In this document: piece after piece, positions 26,077-34,769 of the stretch
Layout: each line of letters opens with the position of its first letter
Numbering within the stretch: the first letter of the stretch is position 1
Source: Roseomonas aeriglobus
GTDB lineage: Bacteria; Pseudomonadota; Alphaproteobacteria; Sphingomonadales; Sphingomonadaceae
Assembly: GCA_016937575.1 (NCBI GenBank)
Contig: JAFHKN010000002.1
Span: 1,302,001-1,366,000, forward strand
Length of the DNA stretch: 64,000 nucleotides
Direction: 5' to 3'
The notes under the pieces: generated by a model
The model's database searches: none
What the model was told of the DNA's origin: nothing
Seen by the model: the letters and a program-made list of their open reading frames with translations, nothing else
Translations under genes and position numbers: made by a program

Positions 26077-26841
26077 TCAAAAACTCGGCTGGTCCGCGTC
26101 GCCGTCGCTGACCGGACGGTGGATGCCGCATTCGGTCTTGTCCCACCCGCGCCAGCGCCCGGCGCGCGGATCCTCGCCCGGCTTGACCTTGCTGGTACAG
26201 GGCGAACAGCCGATCGACGCATAGCCTTCCGCCTCCAGCGGGTGGCGGGGCAGCTTGTGCTCGGCGAAATAGGCGTCGAGCCGTGTCTTGTCCCAATCGG
26301 CCAGCGGGTTGAGCTTCAGCCGCCCCTCGTCCTCCTCGAACCGCGGCAACGCCCGACGCGTGCCGGATTGGAAGCCCTTCCGACCCGAAATCCACGCATC
26401 GAAGGGGGCTAGCGCGCGTCGGAGCGGCTCGACCTTGCGGATCGCGCAACAGCCGTCCGGGTCATATGACCAGCGCAGGCCCGTCGCGTCCTTTGCTGCG
26501 AGCAGATGCGGATCGGGGCGGTAGACCCGAAGATCGGTGAAGCCGAGTTGCTCGGCAAGTTCATCCCGGTACTGAAGCGTCGCACCGAACATCTTCTGGG
26601 TATTGGTAAAAATGACCGGCACGGTCTTGTCGATCTGCGCGATCATGTGCAGCAGCACCGCGGACTCGGTGCCGAACGACGATACGGCGGCGATGCGCCC
26701 GTTCAACTCGCCGCCAATTAGGTCGCCGAGCAGATCCTGCGTCGACGTGCCGGCAAAGCGTGTCTCGTAATCGGCGGCGTCCGCCGCGGTGAACGCCGGT
26801 GCGACGTCGATCATGTCGATCTTGCGGGCAACGTTAGCCAT
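26077..26841 (-). CDS. cysH: Assimilatory adenylyl/phosphoadenylyl-sulfate reductase
   Basis: 254-residue PAPS/APS reductase that makes sulfite during sulfate assimilation. Conserved parts are VSSFGTESAVLLH (nucleotide loop), the CC pair in DGCCAIRK, CSPC in IGCSPCTSK, and the catalytic Cys in TECGIH. The CC...CxxC set binds a 4Fe-4S cluster and marks the APS-using type, so APS rather than PAPS is the likely substrate. The start overlaps the DUF934 stop by 8 nt; it is last in the cys operon. Confidence 0.93.
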   Translation of the reverse strand: MANVARKIDMIDVAPAFTAADAADYETRFAGTSTQDLLGDLIGGELNGRIAAVSSFGTESAVLLHMIAQIDKTVPVIFTNTQKMFGATLQYRDELAEQLGFTDLRVYRPDPHLLAAKDATGLRWSYDPDGCCAIRKVEPLRRALAPFDAWISGRKGFQSGTRRALPRFEEDEGRLKLNPLADWDKTRLDAYFAEHKLPRHPLEAEGYASIGCSPCTSKVKPGEDPRAGRWRGWDKTECGIHRPVSDGDADQPSF

Positions 26842-27259
26842 GGCGCAGCCTCCACACAGGCGTCCGGTCGTCGGCGGCGCGCTGATAGACGGCGGTGTAG
26901 CGATCGAGCGCGCGTTGCAGCGCCGCCGGGTCGATCGGAGCTTCGGGGGCGAAGCTGTCGAAGCCGCAGCGGCGCATCAGCGGGATCTGATCGACCAGCA
27001 CGTCGCCCTGCGCGCGCAATTCGCCGGTATAGCCGGCCTCGCGCAACGCCCGCGCGGTCGAATAGCCGCGGCCGTCGCGATAGGCGGGGAAGGCGACCTC
27101 GACCAGTTTGATCCGGGCGAGATGGGGCAGCAGGACGCGCACGTCGTCGCCGGATTCGACACGCACTGCGTGCGCATCCTCCTGTCCGACGAAGGCGTCG
27201 AGCGTCACCGCCGGCTCTTCATGCGCGGTATCGTCGCGGTAGCGCAGCAGCTCAGCCAT
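26834..27259 (-). CDS. DUF934 domain-containing protein (cys operon)
   Basis: 141-residue DUF934 protein. Typical patterns are VRVLLPHLARIKLVEVAFPAYRDGRGYS and the RCGFDSF segment near residue 100. The family is found almost only between sulfite reductase and CysH genes, so a role in sulfate assimilation is likely, but its reaction is unknown. Overlaps of 8 nt with both cysI (upstream) and cysH (downstream) couple all three. Confidence 0.9.
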   Translation of the reverse strand: MAELLRYRDDTAHEEPAVTLDAFVGQEDAHAVRVESGDDVRVLLPHLARIKLVEVAFPAYRDGRGYSTARALREAGYTGELRAQGDVLVDQIPLMRRCGFDSFAPEAPIDPAALQRALDRYTAVYQRAADDRTPVWRLRHG

Positions 27260-28883
27260 AGATCGCCTCCTTGAACGGCTCCATGCCGAGCCGGCGGTAG
27301 GTATCGAGGAAGCGCTCGCCGATCTGTCGCTGAGCCAGATAGACGTCGGTCACCTTCTCGATCGCGTCGACCACCCCGTCCTCGTCGAAGCCTGGACCGG
27401 TGATCTTGGCGAGGCTGACGTCCTCCGCGCCCGAACCGCCGAGCAGAAGCTGATAATTCTCCGTGCCCTTCTTATCGACGCCGAGAATGCCGATGTGGCC
27501 GGCGTGGTGATGGCCGCAGGCGTTGATGCAGCCTGAAATCTTGAGCTTCAGCTCGCCCAGTTCGTGCTGGCGGCCGGCCTGGCCGAACCGCGTCGCAATC
27601 TTCTGCGCAACGGGGATCGAGCGTGCGTTGGCGAGCGCGCAATAGTCGAGGCCGGGGCAAGCGATGATGTCGCTGATCAGGTCGAGGTTCGCCTCGGCCA
27701 GCCCCGCCTCGCGCAGCACCGTCCAGATCGCATACAGATCGCGGGTGGCGACGTGCGGCAGGACGATGTTCTGGGCGTGCGTCACACGCAACTCGTCGAA
27801 GCTGTAACGCTCGGCAAGGTCCGCCATGACGTCGATCTGATCCGCCGACGCGTCGCCCGGGATGCCGCCGATCGGTTTCAGGCTGATCGTGACGATGCTG
27901 TAGCCCGGCTGTTTGTGCGCGGCGACATTCTGGTCGACCCAGACCGCGAAGTCGGGATCGCTGCGGTCGATGTCGGACGGCAGGTCGCGCTCGAACGCTG
28001 GCGCGCCGAACATCGCCGTGATCCGCTCCAGCTCGGCGGCGGGCGGATCGAGGTCGAGCGTCTTTAGCCCGGCATGTTCCTCGGCGACCTGGCGCGCAAA
28101 TTCCTCGGCGCCCAGCGCATGGATCAGGATCTTGATCCGCGCCTTGTAGATGTTGTCGCGACGGCCGTGGCGATTGTAGACGCGCAGGCAAGCCTCAAGA
28201 TACGACAGAATCTCTGAAGCTGGAACGAAGCTATTGATTTCAGGCGCGATCATCGGCGTCCGACCCATGCCGCCGCCGGCGAATACCCGCGCGCCGATCT
28301 GCCCGTCGCGCGTCACCAGCTGGATGCCGATGTCGTGCAGACGCATCGCTGCGCGATCGGTGTCGCTGGCGATCACCGCGATCTTGAACTTGCGCGGCAG
28401 GTAGGTGAATTCGGGGTGGAAGGTGCTCCACTGACGGATCAGTTCGGCCCAGGGGCGCGGGTCGGTGACTTCGTCCGCGGCGGCGCCGGCGAATTGGTCA
28501 GACGAGATGTTGCGGATGCAATTGCCGCTCGTTTGGATGGCATGCATCTGCGCCGTCGCCAGCTCCGCCAGAATGTCGGGCGCGTCCTCCAGCTTGATCC
28601 AGTTGAACTGGATGTTCTGTCGCGTGGTGAAATGACCGTAGCCGCGATCGTACTTCCGCGCGACGTGGCCGAGCATGCGCATCTGCCGGCTGTCGAGCGT
28701 GCCATAGGGCACCGCGACGCGCAGCATGTACGCGTGGAGCTGCAGGTACAGGCCGTTCATCAGCCGCAGCGGCTTGAACTGATCCTCGCTCAGCGCGCCC
28801 GACAGGCGGCGCTGCACCTGGTCACGAAATTCCGCGACGCGGGTGTCGACGATCGCCTGGTCATATTGGTCGTAACGGTACAT
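27252..28883 (-). CDS. cysI: Sulfite reductase (ferredoxin/NADPH hemoprotein subunit)
   Basis: 543-residue siroheme and 4Fe-4S enzyme reducing sulfite to sulfide. Two nitrite/sulfite reductase half-domains repeat along the chain, and the cluster and siroheme ligands are in CPGLDYC and CINACGHHH. FTTRQNIQFNW is the usual N-terminal active-site motif. The start at 28883 (MYRYDQYD) overlaps the DUF2849 stop by one base. No flavoprotein CysJ is present nearby, so the electron donor is probably ferredoxin or encoded elsewhere. It could also act on nitrite. Confidence 0.93.
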   Translation of the reverse strand: MYRYDQYDQAIVDTRVAEFRDQVQRRLSGALSEDQFKPLRLMNGLYLQLHAYMLRVAVPYGTLDSRQMRMLGHVARKYDRGYGHFTTRQNIQFNWIKLEDAPDILAELATAQMHAIQTSGNCIRNISSDQFAGAAADEVTDPRPWAELIRQWSTFHPEFTYLPRKFKIAVIASDTDRAAMRLHDIGIQLVTRDGQIGARVFAGGGMGRTPMIAPEINSFVPASEILSYLEACLRVYNRHGRRDNIYKARIKILIHALGAEEFARQVAEEHAGLKTLDLDPPAAELERITAMFGAPAFERDLPSDIDRSDPDFAVWVDQNVAAHKQPGYSIVTISLKPIGGIPGDASADQIDVMADLAERYSFDELRVTHAQNIVLPHVATRDLYAIWTVLREAGLAEANLDLISDIIACPGLDYCALANARSIPVAQKIATRFGQAGRQHELGELKLKISGCINACGHHHAGHIGILGVDKKGTENYQLLLGGSGAEDVSLAKITGPGFDEDGVVDAIEKVTDVYLAQRQIGERFLDTYRRLGMEPFKEAIYG

Positions 28884-29179
28884 CAGATAATCCAGTCGCC
28901 GGCCGACGGGTCGGCGGGCTTGAGCGTCAGGTCCGGGCGCACCGTAGGACCGAGCGCGCGGATGCGGTCCTTGATATGGGCGGGGCGGGGGCCTTCGGGC
29001 GTGGCGGTCGCGTCGATGACATAGGGGCCGGTGACGCGGCGGGCGCCTTCCTCCGCGCGGGCGATGCTCTCGCCGCCGTCGGCGACATCCGACGCATCCT
29101 CCACGTGGCGCGACCAGTCGCGGCCGGTCCACCAAACGACGTCGCCAGTCGCAAGATCGTTTCCGGTCAACAACTTCAC
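28883..29179 (-). CDS. DUF2849 domain-containing protein (cys operon)
   Basis: 98-residue alphaproteobacterial DUF2849 protein, starting MKLLTGNDLATGDVVWW from a GTG codon. It overlaps the cobA stop (GTGA) and the cysI start (TGATG), so all three are translated as a unit. Its fixed place between SUMT and sulfite reductase suggests a part in siroheme delivery or electron supply, but no activity is known. No metal-binding cysteines are seen. Confidence 0.87.
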   Translation of the reverse strand: MKLLTGNDLATGDVVWWTGRDWSRHVEDASDVADGGESIARAEEGARRVTGPYVIDATATPEGPRPAHIKDRIRALGPTVRPDLTLKPADPSAGDWII

Positions 29180-29964
29180 GCCAGAACCTCCGCCTGTGCG
29201 GCAAGTTTGCCGAGGCGATCATCGGCATCGGCCAGCAATACGACTTCGCCGACGACGATGATCGCCGGGCTACCGACCTGTTCCCGCACGACCATATCGC
29301 CCAGGTCCGCAAGCAGCGTGCGCAACGCGCGGTGACCAGTCAGCGTGCCCTTCTCCAGGACTGCGACCGGCATGTCCGGAGCGACGCCGTCCGTCATCAG
29401 CTTGTCGGCGATATCGGTGCAGGTCGCGACGCCCATGTAGATGACAAGCGTACGGCCCTTGCCCGCGAGGCCGGACCAATCCTGGTCCTTCAGCCCCTTG
29501 CATTGGCCTGCGACGAAGCTGACGGCCGACGACCAGTCGCGGTGGGTGAGCGGCAGCATCGCCTCCGCCGCGCACCCGAGCGCCGCAGACACGCCGGGGA
29601 TCACGTCGACCCGCAAGCCGGCGGCGCGCACCGCCTCGACCTCTTCGCCGCCGCGACCGAAGATGAAGGGGTCGCCCCCCTTCAGCCGGACGACGACCTG
29701 GCCCAACCGGACATGCGCGACGATCAGGGCGTTGATCCCCTCCTGCGGCAAGGTGTGGCGGTTGCGCTGCTTGGCTACGGAAATACGATGTGCCTCGGGC
29801 GGCGCCAGGTCGAGCACACGCGGGTCGATCAGGCCGTCGTGGACGACGACGTCGGCCGACTTCAGCGCTTCGACAGCACGGACGGTCAACAGGCCGGGGT
29901 CGCCCGGGCCGGCACCGACCAGAATGACCCGCCCGCGGGCGGTGGGATCGAGAAGGGTCGCCAT
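29176..29964 (-). CDS. cobA: Uroporphyrinogen-III C-methyltransferase
   Basis: 262-residue SAM-dependent enzyme that methylates uroporphyrinogen III to precorrin-2, the siroheme and cobalamin branch point. Family motifs are VGAGPGDPGLLT, VVRLKGGDPFIFGRGGEE and LTHRDWSS. It lacks the CysG dehydrogenase/ferrochelatase half, so those steps must be elsewhere. As the first gene of the cys operon it probably serves siroheme for CysI. The start at 29964 (MATLLD) matches the family; the frame is open further upstream. Confidence 0.93.
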   Translation of the reverse strand: MATLLDPTARGRVILVGAGPGDPGLLTVRAVEALKSADVVVHDGLIDPRVLDLAPPEAHRISVAKQRNRHTLPQEGINALIVAHVRLGQVVVRLKGGDPFIFGRGGEEVEAVRAAGLRVDVIPGVSAALGCAAEAMLPLTHRDWSSAVSFVAGQCKGLKDQDWSGLAGKGRTLVIYMGVATCTDIADKLMTDGVAPDMPVAVLEKGTLTGHRALRTLLADLGDMVVREQVGSPAIIVVGEVVLLADADDRLGKLAAQAEVLA

Positions 29965-30041
29965 GATGTCTGGCGAGATGGGCTTGTTAGCACGGGCTCG
30001 CAAACCAGCGATGCTTTGGGCGGGGGAAGAGGAAGTTTTGT

Positions 30042-30240
30042 TCACGCAAGGGCGCGAAGGCACGAAGAGAAGGCGCGTGGTTCCCGCGGCGGCGTGAGAC
30101 GCGGGGAAACGCGTAGGCGCGCATCGCTTTGCGCAGGGTCAGCCGTTTGTGCCCACAGGAGACCAAAGCGGCGTGCTGCCTGATCCTCCGTGTCTACGCG
30201 CGACCTCTAGCCGCCCTGGCGCCCTCGCGGGGTTGCGTGA
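30042..30240. repeat. MITE-like intergenic element with terminal inverted repeats
   Basis: The 199-bp block begins TCACGCAAGGGCGCGAAGGC and ends with a near-complement, GCCCTCGCGGGGTTGCGTGA; the outer 8 bp pair perfectly. It fills most of the gap between cobA and astD and holds no convincing gene. Size and ends suggest a non-autonomous mobile or REP-type element, but no transposase or target duplication was confirmed. Confidence 0.5.
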
Positions 30241-30249
30241 CAATCCATC

Positions 30250-31677
30250 TCACCGATCGCCATCGATATCGCGAAGGCCGATGCCGATGCTGGCACGCGC
30301 CTGCTCGGCCTCGTTGCTCGCTACGGGATACGCGCAATAATCGGCTGCGTAATAGGCGGCGGGGCGGTGGTTGCCCGACCAGCCGATCCCGCCGAACGGG
30401 GCGTTGGAGGCCGCGCCGTTGGTCGGGCGGTTCCAGTTGATGATGCCCGCACGGATGTTCGCCCAGAAGGCATCGTACAGTTTCGGATCCTGACTGATGA
30501 GAGAGGCGGACAGGCCATAGCGGGTGGCGTTGGCTTCGGTCAGCGCCTCCTCGAACGTCTTGACCCGGACCAGCTGCAGGATCGGTCCGAACAGTTCGAC
30601 GTCGGGGCGTTCGCGCGCGTCGGTCATGTCGATCAGCGACGGCGTGAGAAACGGGCGATCGGCAACCGGGCGCTCGAGGTGCTTGAGCGGCCGGCCGCCC
30701 ATCGTCATCAGCGCCAGAAAGCTTTCGGTCAGCATGTCGGCGGTATCGTTGTCGATCACCGGGCCCATGAACGGCTGCGGATCGGCATGCGGCTCTCCGA
30801 CGATCATGCGGCCGCACAGTTTCAGCACTTCGGCGATCAGCGCGTCTGCCACTGCCGCATCGACGATCAGCCGGCGTCCGGCGGTGCAGCGCTGACCCGA
30901 CGTCATGAACGCCGATTGCACGACCAGCACCGCGGCAGCGTACAGGTCGGGCTGGCTCCAGACGACGATCGGGTTGTTTCCGCCCATCTCCAGGGCCAGG
31001 ATCTTCTCCGGGCGGTCCGCGTAGAGGCGGTTGAGCGCAAGACCCGTGCGTGCCGATCCGGTGAACAGAAGCCCGTCGATGCCGTCGTGGGCGGCCAGTG
31101 CCTTGCCCTCGTCCGCGCCGCCGACGACCAGCCGTACGCATCCCTCGGGCACGCCCGCGGCATGATAGCATTGGACCAGGAACTCGCCGACCGCCGGCGT
31201 CTTCTCGGACGGTTTGAATACCACGGCGTTACCCGCCAGGAGCGCCGGCACGATATGGCCGTTGGGCAGGTGCGCGGGGAAGTTGTACGGCCCCAGCACT
31301 GCAAGCACGCCATGCGGCTTGTGGCGCAGCGCCATGCGCGCGTTCATCGGAGTTTCGCTGCGGCGCTGGCCGGTGCGTTCGGAATAGGCGGTGACGGAGA
31401 TGTCGACCTTGGCGATCACCGCCTCGACCTCGGTCCGCGCGTCCCACAAAGGCTTGCCGGTCTCGCGCGCGATCAGGTCGGTCAGCGCATCGGCGCGCTG
31501 GCGCACGACGTTTGCAAAGCGGCGCAGCGTCTCGATCCGGTAGGCGATCGGCTGTGACGCCCAGGCCGGCCAGCTTTCGCGAGCGCGAGCGACTTCGGTG
31601 TCGACGTCGTCGGGCATCCGTCGCCAGAGGATCGCGCCGGTCGCCGGTTCGGTCGAAAGGATTTCTTGCCCCACCAT
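30250..31677 (-). CDS. astD: Succinylglutamate-semialdehyde dehydrogenase
   Basis: 475-residue aldehyde dehydrogenase of the AST pathway, oxidising succinylglutamate semialdehyde to succinylglutamate. The AstD-type N-A-D site GPYNFPAHLPNGHIVPAL, the catalytic Glu in LEMGGNNP and the catalytic Cys in SGQRCTAGRR are intact. The ATG at 31677 fits the family start; a TTG at 31713 in frame is possible. It lies 44 nt past selO on the same strand, 13 kb from astAB. Confidence 0.93.
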   Translation of the reverse strand: MVGQEILSTEPATGAILWRRMPDDVDTEVARARESWPAWASQPIAYRIETLRRFANVVRQRADALTDLIARETGKPLWDARTEVEAVIAKVDISVTAYSERTGQRRSETPMNARMALRHKPHGVLAVLGPYNFPAHLPNGHIVPALLAGNAVVFKPSEKTPAVGEFLVQCYHAAGVPEGCVRLVVGGADEGKALAAHDGIDGLLFTGSARTGLALNRLYADRPEKILALEMGGNNPIVVWSQPDLYAAAVLVVQSAFMTSGQRCTAGRRLIVDAAVADALIAEVLKLCGRMIVGEPHADPQPFMGPVIDNDTADMLTESFLALMTMGGRPLKHLERPVADRPFLTPSLIDMTDARERPDVELFGPILQLVRVKTFEEALTEANATRYGLSASLISQDPKLYDAFWANIRAGIINWNRPTNGAASNAPFGGIGWSGNHRPAAYYAADYCAYPVASNEAEQARASIGIGLRDIDGDR

Positions 31678-31721
31678 TTCGGCACGTCTGCCGGGAAAGT
31701 CCTTGATTGCCAAGGGGGGCG

Positions 31722-33071
31722 TCAGGCGAGAGCGTCGCCCATTTGGCGGATAGACGCCACCTTAGTGTGAAACGGCGCCCAATCGTCGCGTTCGTCGATC
31801 GCCGACCAGATCGTCTCGACTTCGTCGATCAGCATCGAACACGGCGCGCCCGACCAATAGGGATGCGTCCGATCCTTGCGCGGGTGATAGGGTTGCAATG
31901 CCGCACGCGCCGCCGCGAAGGGCTCACCATAGCGTTCGGGCAGTTCGCCGCCGAACGCCTCGAAGAAGAAGCGATCGGTCGGCGTATCGGTCGCGCGCAA
32001 TGCCGGTTCGATGGCCTGGACCAGCGCGCGATCCTCTCCCGCGTTGCGCGGCGTGACGCCAAGCCGCCAGAGCAGGGCGCGCGTAACCTCGCTCTGGTAC
32101 AGGTCAGGAAAAGCCTCCAGCGCGGCGATCAGCGGCTCGGCGTCGACCAGGGTGCGCAGGCTGACCGCCAGCTGCATGACGTCCCAGTGGATCGCCTCGG
32201 GCTGGCGGCCGAACGCGTAGAGGCCGGCATGGTCGAAATAGGCAGCGACATGGCCGGGATCCCACGTCGGGGTGAACCGCCAGGGGCCGTAATCGAAGCT
32301 TTCGCCGGTCACGTTGATATTGTCGGAATTGAGCACGCCGTGGACGAAGCCCGCCGCCATGTAGCTGGCCGCCAGCCGCGCCGCGCGGGCGACGACGTTC
32401 TGCAGCAGCCGCACCGGATCGCCCGGCGCAGCGTCTTGGAGCCGGACGAGCACATAATCGACTAGCCGCGCCATATTTTCCGCGTCGCGCAGATAGGCGA
32501 GCCGCTGGAAGGTACCGATGCGGATGTGACCGTGGCTGAGCCGCACGAGGACGGCCGAGCGGGTCGGGGAGGGCTCGTCGCCGCGCTCCAGCGCCTCACC
32601 TGTCTCGATCAGCGAGAAGCTGCGCGAGGTTTCGACGCCCAGCGCCTGGAGCATCTCGGTCGCCAGCACTTCGCGCACGCCGCCCTTCAGCGTCAGCCGA
32701 CCGTCGCCGAACCGGCTCCATGGCGTCTGGCCGGAGCCCTTCGTGCCCAGGTCCATCAGCCGGCCCCTGTCGTCGGTCAGCTGCGCGAACAGGAAGCCGC
32801 GGCCGTCGCCGATGTCGGGATTGTAGGTGCGGAACTGGTGGCCGTGGTACCGTAGCGCGAGCGGCTGCTCCAGGCTGCCGGGCAGGGGCGCGAACCGGCC
32901 GAAGTGGCGCACCCAATCGTCGTCGCTCAGGCCGTCCAGGCCGACCTCCGCCGCGGCCCGGTCGTTGCGGAACCGCAGGATCGTCTGCGGAAAATCAGCC
33001 GCGGTTACCGGATCATAGAAGGCGTCCCCTAATTCGAGGATCGCGCGTGACGGTTGCAGTCTGCTGGCCAT
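31722..33071 (-). CDS. selO: Protein adenylyltransferase SelO
   Basis: 449-residue pseudokinase-fold AMPylase of the SelO/YdiU family, which transfers AMP to protein hydroxyls, in E. coli under oxidative stress. Signature pieces: RYHGHQFRTYNPDIGDGRG, LGTKGSGQTPWSR, GVREVLATEML and HGVLNSDNINVTGE. There is no C-terminal selenocysteine or Cys motif like that of eukaryotic SelO. The start at 33071 (MASRLQ) gives the family length. It is upstream of astD and 18 bp from a divergent hydrolase gene. Confidence 0.93.
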   Translation of the reverse strand: MASRLQPSRAILELGDAFYDPVTAADFPQTILRFRNDRAAAEVGLDGLSDDDWVRHFGRFAPLPGSLEQPLALRYHGHQFRTYNPDIGDGRGFLFAQLTDDRGRLMDLGTKGSGQTPWSRFGDGRLTLKGGVREVLATEMLQALGVETSRSFSLIETGEALERGDEPSPTRSAVLVRLSHGHIRIGTFQRLAYLRDAENMARLVDYVLVRLQDAAPGDPVRLLQNVVARAARLAASYMAAGFVHGVLNSDNINVTGESFDYGPWRFTPTWDPGHVAAYFDHAGLYAFGRQPEAIHWDVMQLAVSLRTLVDAEPLIAALEAFPDLYQSEVTRALLWRLGVTPRNAGEDRALVQAIEPALRATDTPTDRFFFEAFGGELPERYGEPFAAARAALQPYHPRKDRTHPYWSGAPCSMLIDEVETIWSAIDERDDWAPFHTKVASIRQMGDALA

Positions 33072-33089
33072 GCGTGGATATGGGTGGCC

Positions 33090-33983
33090 ATGGTCAGTGA
33101 GCGCAACCGCCCCTATGCCGACGCCTATTGGGAATCGCGCGATGGGCTGAGATTGCATTACCGCGATTATGCCGGCGGCGGCGATGGCCGCCCGCCGATC
33201 CTGTGCCTGCCGGGCCTGACCCGCAATGCCCGCGACTATGCGACGCTTGCCGAGCGATTGGCGCCCGAGTGGCGTGTGCTGGCGATCGATTTCCGCGGTC
33301 GGGGCGAAAGCCAGGCGGCCAAGGACCCGATGAGCTATGTGCCGCTCACCTACCTCCAGGATATCGAGGCGCTGCTGGAGGATCAGAAGATCGACCGGTT
33401 CGTCGCCTTCGGGACGTCGCTTGGCGGAATCGTGACGATGCTGCTCGCGTCGGTCGAACGCAGCCGTATCGCCGGCGCGCTACTGAACGATGTCGGGCCG
33501 GAGATCGAGGCGGCGGGGCTTTCGCGAATCCGCGGCTATGTCGGCAAGAACACGTGGCACCCGACGTGGCTGCACGCGGCACGCGCGCTGGCGGAGGCGA
33601 ATTCGGACGTCTACCCAGACTATACGATCGAGGCGTGGCTCGCGATGGCGAAGCGGCTGTATCGCTTGAACTCGGCCGGGCGGATCGTGCTCGATTATGA
33701 CATGCGCATCGCCGAGCCGTTCCGCGTGCCCGGAAACGAAGCCGGGCCGGACATGTGGCGTACTCTGGATGCGCTCGCCGGACGGCCGGCATTGGTGCTG
33801 CGCGGCGAGCGATCGGACATCCTTTCGGAAAAGACCGCCGACGCGATGGCGCTTCGGCTGGGCGGTCGGGCAGAGGTGGTGACGGTGCCCGCGGTCGGGC
33901 ATGCGCCGACACTGGACGAACCAACCTCGATCAGGGCGATATCGCGCCTGCTCGACAAAGTGCTGGAACCGGTGCCGGCCTGA
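33090..33983 (+). CDS. Alpha/beta fold hydrolase
   Basis: 297-residue alpha/beta hydrolase. The oxyanion region is LCLPGLTRNARDY near residue 45, the nucleophile elbow FGTSLGGIV near residue 110, and the His lies in VGHAPTLDEP near the end; RGERSD probably carries the Asp. The pattern resembles haloalkane/ester hydrolases used in many catabolic steps, so the substrate is open. The ATG at 33090 is preferred over an upstream one. No signal peptide is seen. An SDR gene follows after 33 nt. Confidence 0.85.
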   Translation: MVSERNRPYADAYWESRDGLRLHYRDYAGGGDGRPPILCLPGLTRNARDYATLAERLAPEWRVLAIDFRGRGESQAAKDPMSYVPLTYLQDIEALLEDQKIDRFVAFGTSLGGIVTMLLASVERSRIAGALLNDVGPEIEAAGLSRIRGYVGKNTWHPTWLHAARALAEANSDVYPDYTIEAWLAMAKRLYRLNSAGRIVLDYDMRIAEPFRVPGNEAGPDMWRTLDALAGRPALVLRGERSDILSEKTADAMALRLGGRAEVVTVPAVGHAPTLDEPTSIRAISRLLDKVLEPVPA

Positions 33984-34016
33984 TCCTTTGTCCCCCGACA
34001 CCTCGGGAGACTATCA

Positions 34017-34769
34017 ATGACCGACGCGTCCGACGCGCATACCGCCATAACGTCGCTCAAGGGGCGGCGGATCGTCGTCACCGGCGGCACGACCGGCATC
34101 GGCCGCGCCATCGCCGTGCTGCTGGCCTCGGAAGGCGCCAGGCTGCACATCTGCGGGCGCAATCCTCAGCACCTGCAGGACGCGCTCGACCGCATTGGCG
34201 AGGTTGGCGACGGACAGGGGACGAGCATCGACCTGGCCGAAGAGGGCGCGGTGCCGCGCTATTTCGACGATGCGGTGCAAGCGCTCGGCGGGCTCGACGT
34301 GGCGGTCATCAATGCGGCCATCGCGGCCGAAGGGCTGACCGACATGAGCGCGGACGACCTGCGCTACGCGATCGCCACTGATTTTACCGCCTATCTGACC
34401 AGCGCCCACGCCGCGATCGACAAGGGCGCGACGGACCTCGTCCTGATCGGCTCGATGTCGGCGCATGTCCTGGGCCCGGGATCGACCGTCTATGCCGGGA
34501 TCAAGGCGGGCATCGCCGGCTTTGCCGAAGCGCTGCGTCGCGAGGTCGGTCCGAAGGGCATCCGCGTCTCGCTGGTCGAACCTGGCAAGACCGGTGCGGA
34601 CATGCAGCTGCCGGACATTCCGGTCGAGGAGCAGCGCAAGATGATCCACGACCAGACGATGCTGCGTGCCGAGGACATTGCGGTCGGGGTCCAGTATATT
34701 CTGACGCAACCGCAGCGCACCGTCGTCCAGCAATTGACGATCGTACCGCGCGATCAGGAGGCCGAATGA
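34017..34769 (+). CDS. SDR family oxidoreductase
   Basis: 250-residue classical short-chain dehydrogenase with the coenzyme loop TGGTTGIGRA near residue 22, a Ser in GSMSAHV and the catalytic YAGIK. The NNAG-type motif is replaced by INAAIAA, a mild variant. It is coupled to the following GH130 gene by an ATGA overlap, which suggests a sugar or sugar-derived substrate, but this is inference. Confidence 0.88.
   Translation: MTDASDAHTAITSLKGRRIVVTGGTTGIGRAIAVLLASEGARLHICGRNPQHLQDALDRIGEVGDGQGTSIDLAEEGAVPRYFDDAVQALGGLDVAVINAAIAAEGLTDMSADDLRYAIATDFTAYLTSAHAAIDKGATDLVLIGSMSAHVLGPGSTVYAGIKAGIAGFAEALRREVGPKGIRVSLVEPGKTGADMQLPDIPVEEQRKMIHDQTMLRAEDIAVGVQYILTQPQRTVVQQLTIVPRDQEAE

Noticed and set aside
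31722..33071. Selenocysteine in SelO
   Set aside because: The chain ends at an ordinary stop after DALA with no UGA-preceded Cys motif.
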